A DNA stretch of 64,000 nt. It comes from Helicostylum pulchrum (taxonomy: Eukaryota; Mucoromycota; Mucoromycetes; Mucorales; Mucoraceae). Where the stretch lies: NCBI GenBank assembly GCA_025677825.1, contig JAIXMO010000006.1:826426-890425 (forward strand). Reading direction: 5' to 3'. Positions 24,788 to 36,170 of the stretch are shown here, one piece after another (within the stretch, counting starts at the first letter, position 1; every line of letters begins with the position of its first letter). The position numbers were made by a program, and so were the translations under genes. Below the pieces are notes generated by a model. It was not told the origin of the DNA. It worked only from the letters and a program-made list of their open reading frames with translations, and searched no databases.

Positions 24788-24859
24788 TTCCCCAACGGGG
24801 AGTCGAACCCCGGCCGTATCGGTGAAAGCGATAAATCCTAGCCGTTGGACCATTGAGGA
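24788..24859 (-). tRNA. tRNA-Glu (UUC)
   Basis: 72 nt with a complete cloverleaf. The acceptor stem pairs TCCTCAA with TTGGGGA, with one G-U pair. The D arm is GGTCCAACGGCTAGGAT; the anticodon loop is CTTTCAC with anticodon TTC; the T arm is CCGGG-GTTCGACT-CCCG. There is no intron. Runs of four and five T follow within 15 nt on the minus strand, as expected for a Pol III terminator. Confidence 0.96.
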
Positions 24860-25575
24860 CTGATATATTCTTTTAACTTTAAAAAATTACATGTGTTACA
24901 TTTTAGTAAAGTCACGTGAAAGTCACGTGTAATGCGATTGATTGGATAATATATACGTATATTTAAAGTAGTTTGAGCATTTCAGGGACACTAAAGTCGC
25001 CTGGAATTGACTCTTTTGAAAGGCATAAAAGCAACAATGCGAGAGAATAAATAAGAAATTCTTTTTTTTTTAATTTCAAAAATCAATTGGTTATGTGTAG
25101 TATTAACGTACGGTTTATAAACGTTTTGATACGTGTATAATACTAATGTAATCGCATCAATGCTGATGAAAAAGAAAAATGACAGTTTTTTTTAAGAAGT
25201 ATATCAAGCCAGAAAACAGAGCTAAAAAAGCAATATGGCACCTACATTACTTATACGTGATGATAGAATACGCGTAAAAGAATAGAGCTCATTAGTTAAG
25301 ATATGCGAATAGTTTAAATGCAATTGTGCTTTGCATATACACACACTTGTTTTCAGATAAATATTTCTGTATCAAGTAACCCCGCCCTAATAACTGGGCT
25401 TTTTCACTTTTTTTTTTTTTTTTTTTACAATAGTTTCAATGGAATCATCGCTCATCGGTTTAGATCCTCTGTTTCTAACAAACGTAAAACTATTTATTAA
25501 GGACATTTGCAGTCTAACGGCGATAGAGAATGTGTCTGGAGGTAGGGATCACTTTTCACTTGAGAGCTCAAATAA
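24860..25575. other. Intergenic region between tRNA-Glu and the STN1-like gene
   Basis: About 700 nt, AT-rich, with no gene seen. A repeated AAGTCACGTG-like element occurs twice at about 24911-24930 (GTCACGTGAAAGTCACGTG). It carries the CACGTG E-box core, possibly a bHLH or Cbf1-type site upstream of the tRNA. Confidence 0.35.
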
Positions 25576-26704
25576 ATGTCTAACTTAAATAACCCTTTTA
25601 AAGAACTGTACCATTTGCACGATCATATTATTAAACTTGTCGAGATTTGTGGTGTGATTGTAGGTGTCGAACACAGGTACTCTCATATTAATTATACAGG
25701 TAAACATTTATATACTTAATTTTTTTATTGGCAGGGAAGTGTTGACTGGTTTACTTTTTAGTTGATGATAATTCGGGTACTATTGCTTGCTACTTATGGC
25801 AAAAGGAATTGTTAGATGATCATACGCCTTTGAAACTTGGGGATACTGTTAGAGTATACGGAAGGATTGAAACAGGTCCAGAAGGTAGAAGAGTTGCCAC
25901 ATCCGAGATACGTAAGTATGGAATACTTTGTTGTTTTCATTCTATTGTTAAATATGTTTTTTTTATGTGGGCAGTCAATTTAGAGGATCCAAATGAGGAA
26001 CTTGCGCACTCAGTGCAAACATTGGTTCTGGATTCAGAGTATAAAAAGCCATATGAATTACCCGAAATTATCAAAGATAATAAAGAAATGCTTCTTAATA
26101 AACTTTCACCTAGACCCCAACCACAAGATGTGCAAGAAGAATCTGAGACAGATACAGATTTATTTAGAAACGCCGTGTTTCAATTCCTTAGAGATAATTC
26201 GATGCATGCTCCGTTTATGATTTCTCTTCCAAGAAGAAACGCCGGGCTAATTGACATGGCTAAAGAGATATTATCAAAGGTTAGAAAAAACCCCAAGAAA
26301 AAAAAAATAATTTACAATGTGTGTATGTTGTTTTCTCAAAAAATCTTTTTTTTTAATAGGAACAAGAGAATGAACCTTCGAACAGACAAATTACGCATTT
26401 ATTCGAAGAGGCTTTAACAAGTCTGTGTGAAGATAGATTGGTGGTAGAATCAATAGATAAACTAGGTATGTTCGAAGTAGTGGATGAAATGGCGGTGGAA
26501 AAGTTTATATTGCGTATCATAGAGGAAATCTTGAGACGATCCAGTACCAGAGTTGGAGGAGTAAGGGAAGAATACATCATGACTAGGGTGAAAAAAGAGT
26601 TTCCCAAGTTAGAGACAGAAGATATTGAAAAATTAATGCATCACTTGTCTGCTAAAGGGTTTATATTCGAAAGTGGAGAGAAGGAATGGACAAAATTAAG
26701 ATAA
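25576..26704 (+). CDS. STN1-like OB-fold protein, CST telomere-capping complex
   Basis: Four exons, 25576-25699, 25762-25911, 25975-26279 and 26360-26704; 307 residues. The N-terminal OB-fold shows VEICGVIVGVEHRYSH, VDDNSGTIACYLWQKEL and GDTVRVYGRI, the order seen in STN1/RPA2 proteins. A linker follows, then two C-terminal winged-helix-like parts (FQFLRDNSMHAPFMISLP; EEYIMTRVKKEFPKLE, KLMHHLSAKGFIFESGE). STN1 binds single-stranded telomeric DNA with CTC1/TEN1 and recruits polymerase alpha for C-strand fill-in. RPA2 is the nearest alternative, but the glycine-rich phosphorylated N-terminus of RPA2 is absent, and the substitution pattern in the first strand favours STN1. Confidence 0.8.
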
Positions 26705-26732
26705 ACTCTTTTTTTTTTATGTGTATATATTA

Positions 26733-29700
26733 TTATCTTTTTTCTTTAACAAATAAAACAAGCCAAACATAAGCAATAAAAATAAATACTAAAAACATGG
26801 AACTAAGACGAATGACATCGAGCCAATAGTTTTTAGCATTAAAACCAAAGGTTGATAAAATAGTTGCGCCTGGCACATCGATCTTTAGACCGAACCTTTC
26901 TTCTACTAACTGCAGGTACAATAACTCGTTTACCAGCATGGCCTCCAGCCCATAATTGAAAAACGAAAGATACTTGAGCCAACTAAAGTACGGCGGCATG
27001 GACTCCTTATTCAACAGCAGACCTGCAAACAGCATGGAGAACAAAATTGCCATGCACGCGATTAAATTTGCCAGAGAAATGTTCTTGACAACGATACCGA
27101 TAGCTAAACAAAGCGAGGCGGCAGTCAAATTAAATAAGACAAGTACCAGTAAAAATTTCAAAAAGACAATGGGTTCCTCTACAAGTCCCACCATCGAGTA
27201 GGAAATGAGTGCCATCATGAAGGGTGGGACGACGCGCAGAGGAATAATGTCAAAGAGTATCTTGGATAAAAAGTAGGTGGTGGGTGAGTAGTATCCGTTG
27301 GCGCGCTCGCGTGCAAATAAAATACGTTCCTGTGAAAAGGCTTGTAAAGAGGTGAGGCACATGAACCCCAATAGTGCTTCGTAAAAGAAGAATAAGCCCA
27401 TTCGGTTTTGGAATCCTGCAATTGTATTTGATACTTGATAAAACAATCCACCACAAACAAGTGCAAGGATAATAGATACGGCATAATGACTAAACATTAA
27501 CATTGGGCTACGGTATAAATTTTTAAAGGTTCGATCTGAAAGGATTCGAAAGGCGGCAATAGGGCCTGGCTTTTTCCAGACGGTGATTGTGTTTCTTGTA
27601 CTGGAGGAAGAAGACTCAGTCTCTGAAGCTAAATTAAGTGCGGTTTGAATATTCTCTTTTAAAGCGTTTGATATCACACTATGTTGGTAGTACTCGACTA
27701 GTTGTCTTAGATGTGAGGATAGTCCGTCTCGCTGAGCTTCGTCTATGACGATACTCGGTTCAGATTCGAAAGTTTGATGAGGTGTATTTTGTTGCCTACT
27801 GCTACTGGCACCTAATTCAGAAGCCCACTGTTCCGTTGTGTCTTCCAATCCTTCACTGCCAAAGAAAGATTGCGTTGTGGGTGTACTAAAGAAATTATCT
27901 TCACTGGCAAATCCTTGGTTTGTTGTGGAAGTTTGAGCGATTTGAGACGGTTGCTTGGGTACTCTGTGAATAGCACCCATTGTTAAATCGATCATGTAAT
28001 CGGCTATATTAAATCCAGGAGGACAGGGGTATCCGATTTGTTTAAAGTAACTCTGAGCGTCTTGTTGCGGGCCCGAATAAATGACTCTTCCACTTGCTAA
28101 TAAGACCAACTGATCGAACAAGGTGACGATATTGGATCTCGGTTGATGGATAGTAAAGATAACCGTCCTTTTATAATTCTTGGCGAGAGAGACGAGACAC
28201 TCTACGACATTAAAAGCGTTATAGGCGTCTAAACCACTTGTGGGTTCGTCCAAGAACAAAATGGAAGGAGAGGTGACTAATTCACAAGCGATGGCTACAC
28301 GACGTCTTTCGCCGCCGCTAATGGAACGAGCATCGGGTTGACCAATTTTGGCATCTTTTATTCCGTCGATATTTAATTCTTGCATCACTTCGATGACACG
28401 AAATATTTTTGCGGATTTGCTCATGGATCTGGGTAATCTTAGTAATGCAGAGTAAAGAATAGTCTCGTATACAGTGAGGGTAGGGATCATCACTTCTTCT
28501 TGGTCCACGTAACCGATGAGTTTTTTGTAGTGGGAGGTAGGGACGTGTTGGCCGTTGATGTAAATGGAACCTGTAGAGGATCCCGATTTGGTACGTTTGG
28601 CTAAAATATCTAACAGTGTGGTTTTACCGGCTCCAGAAGGTCCCATAATAGCCATCACTTGACCGGGTTGAACCATACCGGACGCTGTCTCTAAGATGGT
28701 TTTTTCGTTGATGGAATAACCAATATCATCGAATATTAAAGCGGCGGGTGTGTGCTCGGACATTAGTTTTCCGGCTTCATCATCATCGTCGATTTGAACG
28801 GAGCCAACAACCTTTTTAGCGAAACATGTAACGATGATGGCAACAACAATCAAGAACAGAGTTACACCAGATAATCCGACAATAATGAAAAGCCAATTTG
28901 TTTGTCGTTGAGGTCTGTTGAATCCAGGTATCATGGTGTAGTGCAGACACTCTCCACCGCCGCAGTCCAAGAAGATGGAAGCGTCGCCAAAGACATCTGA
29001 AATTAATCCGTCCATAGCGGGTTCAGAAAAAACACAATGCGGGCCAACGCACTTGAAGGAAGCAGGACCTTTAATTTCGTCCTTTAATAAATCGGTTAAG
29101 TCGATAGAACCGTTTTTTCCGCATAAGAATTGGTCTTTGATACATCTACAGTCGATATTTTCACAGTTGTAATCGGTTGAGTTGTTTCCGTTATAGTCTG
29201 TATGCTGATCAAATCCACAGGTATTGAAGTGACAATAAAATGATTCAATTTCATCTACCCAAACTTTTTTTTTTACATAAAGCGTTAATTTTTTTCATGC
29301 ACTACTTAAGGAGGGATATCTCTTACATTGCAAGTCACATGACGCTTGATGTCTGTTGCAGGAAAAGGTCAGTTGCGGAATTTGGGTTTTCAACTGATCA
29401 AGAATCTTTCGGTCTAAAAGAAATCAATACGTATAATTTTTAAAATGTGGTCGCATATTTGTACTTTACTTGTTACATTACACATTTGATAGTTTTCAAA
29501 TACGGTAATGCCATCACGATAGCAAGTACCATTTTGTCCTGTTGGTACTAATGAATCACATACAGAATCGGTATTACAAACTACAGAGACAGCAGAGAAT
29601 AATGAGGTAAATGATAACTATGACGATATATAGATGAATAATTTACCGTTGCAATTGATTCCTTCCCAGCCTTCAGGGCAATCACAATGATTATTTTCTC

Positions 29701-30034
29701 GAGGAGACCTATTATTTCCATCGGGTAAAGCACCGCATACTGTGTATATATATATTAATTAAAAGATGATATAGAATGAATTACTAAAGGTTTTTACTTT
29801 ACATGGTTGTTTACAGTCGTCACCACCGAAACCAGAAGGACAGTTACATTTACCGTCGTATTCAGAACAGTTTGCGAAATGAAGACATTCGAAACCTGGT
29901 AGCATACAGTTGAAGCAAGGAGGACAGTTGGCGTCGAATATATCAAAAGTAGATTTTATAGTTGGAGAGTAAGAGTATTCATTTGCTTTTACGATAGTAA
30001 ATACAAGAATAAATAAAGATAGTAATACTTTCAT
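26733..30034 (-). CDS. ABCG half-transporter with EGF-like extracellular N-terminus, Adp1 type
   Basis: Five exons, complement(join(26733..29263,29327..29413,29470..29580,29647..29739,29803..30034)), 1017 residues, near yeast Adp1 (about 1050). A signal peptide ([17 protein letters not shown]) precedes Cys-rich EGF-like repeats ([26 protein letters not shown]) and one membrane helix (about 295-320). The ATPase domain has Walker [10 protein letters not shown], signature [12 protein letters not shown], Walker [13 protein letters not shown] and the H-loop HQPRS. Six C-terminal helices complete the ABCG permease. Substrate unknown; ABCG members often move sterols or lipids. The ATG at 30034 gives a better signal peptide than the in-frame ATG at 30061. 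The start is about 110 nt from the divergent HDAC gene. Confidence 0.93.
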
Positions 30035-30141
30035 TGTATAGAAAGATAAAAAGAAAGGCATACAATATGGTTTTTTTTTTCAAGTCTTTCTTTTTGTATG
30101 TGATTTTAAACTAAGTCACAAGTGACGCAAAGGGCAATAAA
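30035..30141. promoter_or_regulatory. Compact shared promoter of ABCG and HDAC genes
   Basis: Only about 107 nt separate the ABCG start from the earliest in-frame ATG of the HDAC gene, so the two divergent genes probably share a promoter. The HDAC side is followed by a long CT-rich tract (30149-30205). No named factor site is recognised. Confidence 0.4.
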
Positions 30142-32999
30142 ATGATTTTTTTTCTCTTTCTCTCTTTCTCTTTTTTCCTCCCTCTCTCTCTCTTTTTATT
30201 TTTTGCAGTGTTGGAGCACAATGGTAAATATTACAAAAAAGGGAACTCACATTTAAAAAAAAATCAACATTTTTTTTGGTGAAATAAAAATATATATAAA
30301 AAAAGGTATTAGGACAACAAGGCCTCAGGTCTTCACACTCGGCAGATACCCGTCGCCACTCAAATTCACCACCTTATTACCCTTCAAGCGATGGCAACCT
30401 TTCAACATCGTCTTCAACAGGGTCTTTAAAGAGAAGACGTTCAGTTCGAAATAAAAACGAAATCACTTTTAACGTAAAGCAAGATCAATGGATAAAGAAT
30501 GAAGAAGGAGGAGTGGACTCTACGCAAAAAAAGTTGAAAGGTCTTAATCTTACTCTTTATCAAAATAAAAGTATATATTATATAAATTCCCCCCCTTCCC
30601 CTTCCCTTATTTCTTACCGTGTTTTGGAACTAAATATGTTCTCTTTTTTCTCTTTTCTCTTTTCCTCTTGAACTCAAAAAAAAAATATAATAGAGAACAT
30701 CTATCGTAGTTTATCTTATAAAGTAGGTGATCAAGTAGAAGCAATTAAATGGGCGGACGATGCAAAAGAATGGTATTGTGCTAGAGTGGTAGAAATATTA
30801 AACGATTTGGATGAATCATTAGTATTTGTTCATTATGAAGGTTGGCCACCAGATGAGGCGGATTGGATTAGTCCTACGTTAATACGAAATGCTCAGCAAC
30901 CACTTCAATACGGTCCAACTGGCGCTGAAAGTGAATCATCTTGGAACGATTATGCTGAATTTTACGTATCTGAATCTGGTGAACAAGCAAGGCATCATAC
31001 AGGCTTGGTACAAGATAGGCGTATGTCTCTTCACTGCTGCCCTTGTCATTCTCGCGAAACAATTCATCCTGAAAGGCCAGATAGAATCAGTTCAATCCTT
31101 CAAGCATTTCACAATAACAGGTATACAAAAAAAGAAAAGAAAAGACTAACATATAATAACCCCAACCCCTTATTTTACGCGTAGATTGTTACGTTACTTT
31201 GGTAGAATACACGCTAGAGAGATTACGACGACGGAATTATTAAGAGTACACACGTTTTCTCATGTTCGTAATTATTATCCAATGGACGATAACACGGTTG
31301 TTATTAAAAAAGAAACCAAACCCTTGAAAGTGACTTCAATCGCAGCACTGTTAAACCCTGCACCTGCATTGAATACCAGACAAAAAACGGTGATGATGCG
31401 TGGGGTAGGTGGAGGGGTGGTTGTGCAAGCGGACCAAGACCTGATTAAGAGACAACATCGTCGGTTTTCTTCAGCTGCGGCAGCTGTAGACGCTACGCAA
31501 ACAAATCCAGATCCAATCGCTCCTCCTGGTCTTGTGTGTAAGATGAGTTGTGGGGAATTAGGAATTGCAGTGGATACGACGTTTCATCCGCTTCATAGTA
31601 GTTTATCGGCAAGAGTAGCGGCGGGTGCTTTGATTAATTTGGTTCAACCTATTATTCAAGGACAAATGAGAAATGGATTTGCGTTAGTGAGACCACCAGG
31701 TAAGAGTTTTGTGTATATGTAAAAAAAATTTGAACAGGGGAATTTATTGTTTTTTTTTTTTTTTTTTTTTTGCTGCTGTGTGTGTATAGGTCACCACGCC
31801 GAAAATGATGCTGCGATGGGTTTTTGCTTCTATAACAACGTTGCGGTTGCTGTAGCAGATACTTTAGAAAAATACCCAACAAAGATTCAAAAGATTCTTA
31901 TTATTGATTGGTAATACTTATATAAAAGAAAAAAGCTTTACATGTTCTAACTAATTTATTATTATTAGGGATATACAGTAAGTTATGATGAATTAGACTA
32001 ACATTGGATATCTAACAATCTTTTTTTTTTTTATTAAGTCATGGTAACGGAACACAAAAAATCTTTTACGATGATCCAAACGTTCTTTACATCTCGATAC
32101 ATAGATGGGAAAATGGACAGTTTTACCCATTCAGTGGTGCGCCCAATGAATGCGGAGAAGCTGGAGGGGTAGGGCGGAATGTTAATATCGCATTGAGTTC
32201 ATCCGTTGAAAAACCAAGTAAGTTTTTTTCTATAGGCATGTATATATATTTTTTTTTTTCGTTTAACAGCATGAATTAGAACCAATGGGTGATACTGAAT
32301 TCGTAGCTGCATTTCATCATATTGTTATACCAATCTCAAAGCAATTCGACCCTGATATGGTAAGTTATTTTATTTGAACTCTTTTTTTCTTTTTCTAATT
32401 TAATGTTATTCCAGATATTCGTTTCGGCTGGATTTGACGCTGCTGAAGGGCACCCTGAAAATGTAAATAGTAACAATCATTCGCTAATGTAATTGATATT
32501 AACGTGTGTATTTATATATAGCTTGGAGGATATAATGTGAGCCCTCGTGGATACGCTTTATTAACAAAGATGGTAAAAGATTTAGCTGATGAAGTATGCG
32601 ATGGACGTCTTGTTTTAACACTAGAAGGTAATATACGCAGTTATCTCAAATAGCTATATGACTCATCCCTCCTCTCTCTCAGGTGGTTATGAATTACAAC
32701 CGTTAGCAGCAACTTGCGCAGCCAGTGCAGCTCAGCTTTTTTTGCCAAATACAGTACCTGATCAACAAATCACCAGTTATAAACATACATTAAATGCAAT
32801 CAAACCCAACATTGGCGCAGTAGAAAGTTTTCGAAAAGTTGTACAGACTCAAAAGACGTACTGGAAATTTCCTGATATTGTCACATCATCTAGTTTTCGA
32901 TTTACGTTACCTACTGATTGGCGTGCTACTGATAGTATTTCAACTAGACCTCGTCGCGATAAAAAACCTGTAAAGATTCCCGTTGTTGAAGGATATTAA
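30142..32999 (+). CDS. Class II histone deacetylase with N-terminal Tudor-like domain
   Basis: Eleven exons: 30142-30223, 30313-30570, 30694-31120, 31185-31699, 31790-31910, 31969-31977, 32039-32217, 32280-32359, 32415-32462, 32522-32627, 32683-32999; 713 residues. A Tudor/MBT-like module ([36 protein letters not shown]) precedes the deacetylase domain. Catalytic features are [17 protein letters not shown], zinc ligands D469 and H471 in [21 protein letters not shown] and LEGGYEL. Lysine deacetylation of histones is expected. Exon 6 is only 9 nt and encodes the DIH zinc-ligand core. The start is uncertain: the 30142 ATG gives a hydrophobic leader from a CT-rich tract that may really be an intron; the ATG at 30221 is out of frame with exon 2. 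Confidence 0.9.
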
Positions 33000-33196
33000 A
33001 AAATAACAACATATTATATGTGTATATGTATAAACTCTCTCTTAAAAAAATACAATAGAAAAAATAAAAATGGCTTGCACTCTTCCCTAAAAGAGTGGTC
33101 ACAAAATAAAAAAAAATCTGTTCTCTAACAAACCCCCTCCCTTCTCTTGTTCTTTTTTTTTGTCAATCTCTTATTTTTTTATACACATAAATCAGT

Positions 33197-34468
33197 ATGG
33201 CTACTACTAACACTGAGCCCCTTCAAACTGTTCAACTTGACGGCTTGGTAAAAATACAATTTCTTTATCGAAATTGAGTTTTTTTTTTTTATAAAATAAT
33301 AATAAAACTAACAAAGTTTGTTGTAACATGTATAGGTCGTTTTAAAGATCATTAAGCATTGTCGCGAGTCTTACCCTAATGATGTCACTGGTCAACTTTT
33401 AGGTTTAGATGATCAAGGAACTTTAGAAGTCACCAACTGTTTCCCTTTCCCTTCTGATGGTGATGAGGATGCCAGTGGTAAATTAGATTAACGAAAAACG
33501 AGAGAGAACGAAGAAGAAAATTTTTTTATATATCTAACTGAAATATATTTATTTAGCTCAGTACCAACTTGATATGATGAGATGCCTTCGTGCTGTTAAT
33601 GTCGACAACAACACTGTTGGTTGGTATCGTTCTGCTCATTTGGGTAACTTTGTCGATCTCAGTTTAATCGAGACACAATATAGTTACCAAAACTCTCTCA
33701 GTGCTCAATCGGTTGTTCTTATTCACGACGTATCCAAGAGTGCTGCTCAAGGTAACTTGAGTTTAAGAGCTTTCAGATTAACTCAAGTCTTTATGAAGGC
33801 CTACGAAGCCAAGAAATTCACCACTGAAAGGTATAAAATAAGAGTATAACATAAGAGAGAGAGAAAGAATTAACAAAAAGCATTTATAATTAATTAGCCT
33901 TGCTCAAGCTAAATTATCATTCTCCAACATTTTCGAAGAATTACCCGTTCAAATTCACAACTCTCACTATGTTACTATGATGCTTCACAATATCGAGATG
34001 CCCAAGTTAGATTCTGATCGCCTTCGTTCTCTTTCTACTTTTGCTTCTACTCAAAAGACCCAAACTGAATTAGAAGAAGCTAGACCTTTAGCACCCAACT
34101 TTGATGTTCTCGATTTGGAATTAGATCCCTTCATGCAAAAGAACTTGCAATACTTGTTAGATTGTGCTGATGTTCAACAACAAGAACAAAATAATTATCA
34201 ATACTGGCAAAGATCTGTTGCTCGTGAACAAACCAAGATGCAAGCCTGGTTAACCAAGAGAAAGCAAGAGAACGCACAACGTGTAGAAAAGGGTCAAAAG
34301 CCTTTACCCGAGGATGAAGTCAATACATTGTTCAAGCTTCCTGCCGAACCCAGTCGTTTAGATTCCATGATCTTGAGCGCTCAAATGCATAACTTTACCA
34401 AGCAAATCAACCAATTCGCTGGTCCTAGTCTTGCTAGATTGTATAGTATTCAAGAATTACAAAAATAA
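33197..34468 (+). CDS. Translation initiation factor eIF3 subunit h
   Basis: Four exons, 33197-33247, 33336-33477, 33557-33830 and 33898-34468; 345 residues, the usual length. The MPN domain shows [40 protein letters not shown] and [13 protein letters not shown]. The JAMM zinc motif is degenerate, as in all eIF3h proteins. The C-terminal half has the conserved [18 protein letters not shown] helix. eIF3h is one of the two MPN subunits of eIF3 and acts in scanning and selective translation. Codon use is more biased (many GCT, AAG and ATC) than in neighbours, consistent with high expression. Confidence 0.95.
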
Positions 34469-34606
34469 GCTTTTCTTCTAAAATAATAAATCTCTCTCTT
34501 TTTTTTTCTTTTATACGCATATACTATTTGACATAATATGTACAATGACGATAACGTGGCAAAAAAGCCAGTTTTTTTTGCAATATACATAAGGGCGTCA
34601 TGGTTG

Positions 34607-34647
34607 CACGGGATCTTGTTTCAGTGCCCGTGACAAGTTGTATAAAT
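34607..34647 (+). promoter_or_regulatory. TATA box and inverted repeat upstream of the C2H2 gene
   Basis: TATAAAT at 34641-34647 lies 66 nt before the zinc-finger ATG. Just upstream, CACGGG (34607-34612) and CCCGTG (34627-34632) form a 6-bp inverted repeat separated by 14 nt, in an otherwise AT-rich stretch. A dimeric activator or autoregulatory site is possible, but this is inference. Confidence 0.35.
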
Positions 34648-34712
34648 ATTGTACCTTTTTTTTTTCTTGTTTCTTCTTTTTTTTCTCTTTTATACTTACC
34701 AAAGTTTTTATT

Positions 34713-35446
<734 letters not shown>

Positions 35447-36170
35447 TTTATATATTTTTTTATACCATTATACTACACACACTCGTTTATATATACTGTC
35501 ACTATTTGTATAAAGTCTTTTTTTAAAAAAAACGAAAGAAAAAAAGGGTTACCTATTAAAGGTAATGGCGATTTTCTCGTACTATCTTAATGGAACCACT
35601 CATATGAACCCAAACTATAAACATAAAAACAATAATAATAAACAACTTTATCCTTTTATTTCAATATCTCCATCTTTTTTTTTTATTTTTTGATGCAAAT
35701 ACTCGGAACGAACCCTGTAAATTTGACAGGATTTCATCCGAACCGACCATATATAATAAATTACAATAACTCGTTTTTCTTTTCTTTGTATTACGTGTAC
35801 TAGACTCACAACCGTTTTAGTGGCGTTATACTTTTTTTCACCCCAACTCCCACTTTCTTATTTCCCCCCTTTCCTTTTTACAGAGTATAAACGCACAGAC
35901 AATAAAAGTATATACCATTAAACCTATTAAAATAAAGACCTTTTTTAAAAATATATATATAATTTATCAGGTCATGTAGGTATTGAGTAATAAACGCACC
36001 TGTCACTTGTATCATAATAATAGATCATCTTTTAAAGGGTTTTTTTTTTCCTTCTAGGTCATGAAAATAAAATGCATGCTAGATACTTTTAAAATGTCAT
36101 TCATTATTTATATGAATACATTTAAAAAAGACTATTTTTTTTTTATTTGTGTGTGTATGTATGCAGTTTT
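35447..36170. other. Intergenic region between convergent genes
   Basis: About 720 nt between the C2H2 and TAF1 stops. AT-rich, with a T-run/A-run junction near 35518-35531 and several AATAAA-like signals; no gene seen. Confidence 0.45.

Noticed and set aside
27215..27484. Minus-strand out-of-frame ORF within the ABCG gene
   Set aside because: It is a shadow of the transporter coding sequence in another frame.
30221..30254. ATG followed by GTAAAT, resembling the UFD1 one-codon exon, as the HDAC start
   Set aside because: Joining this ATG to the next exon in phase 0 leads to a stop after about 35 codons; only the other phase keeps the HDAC frame.
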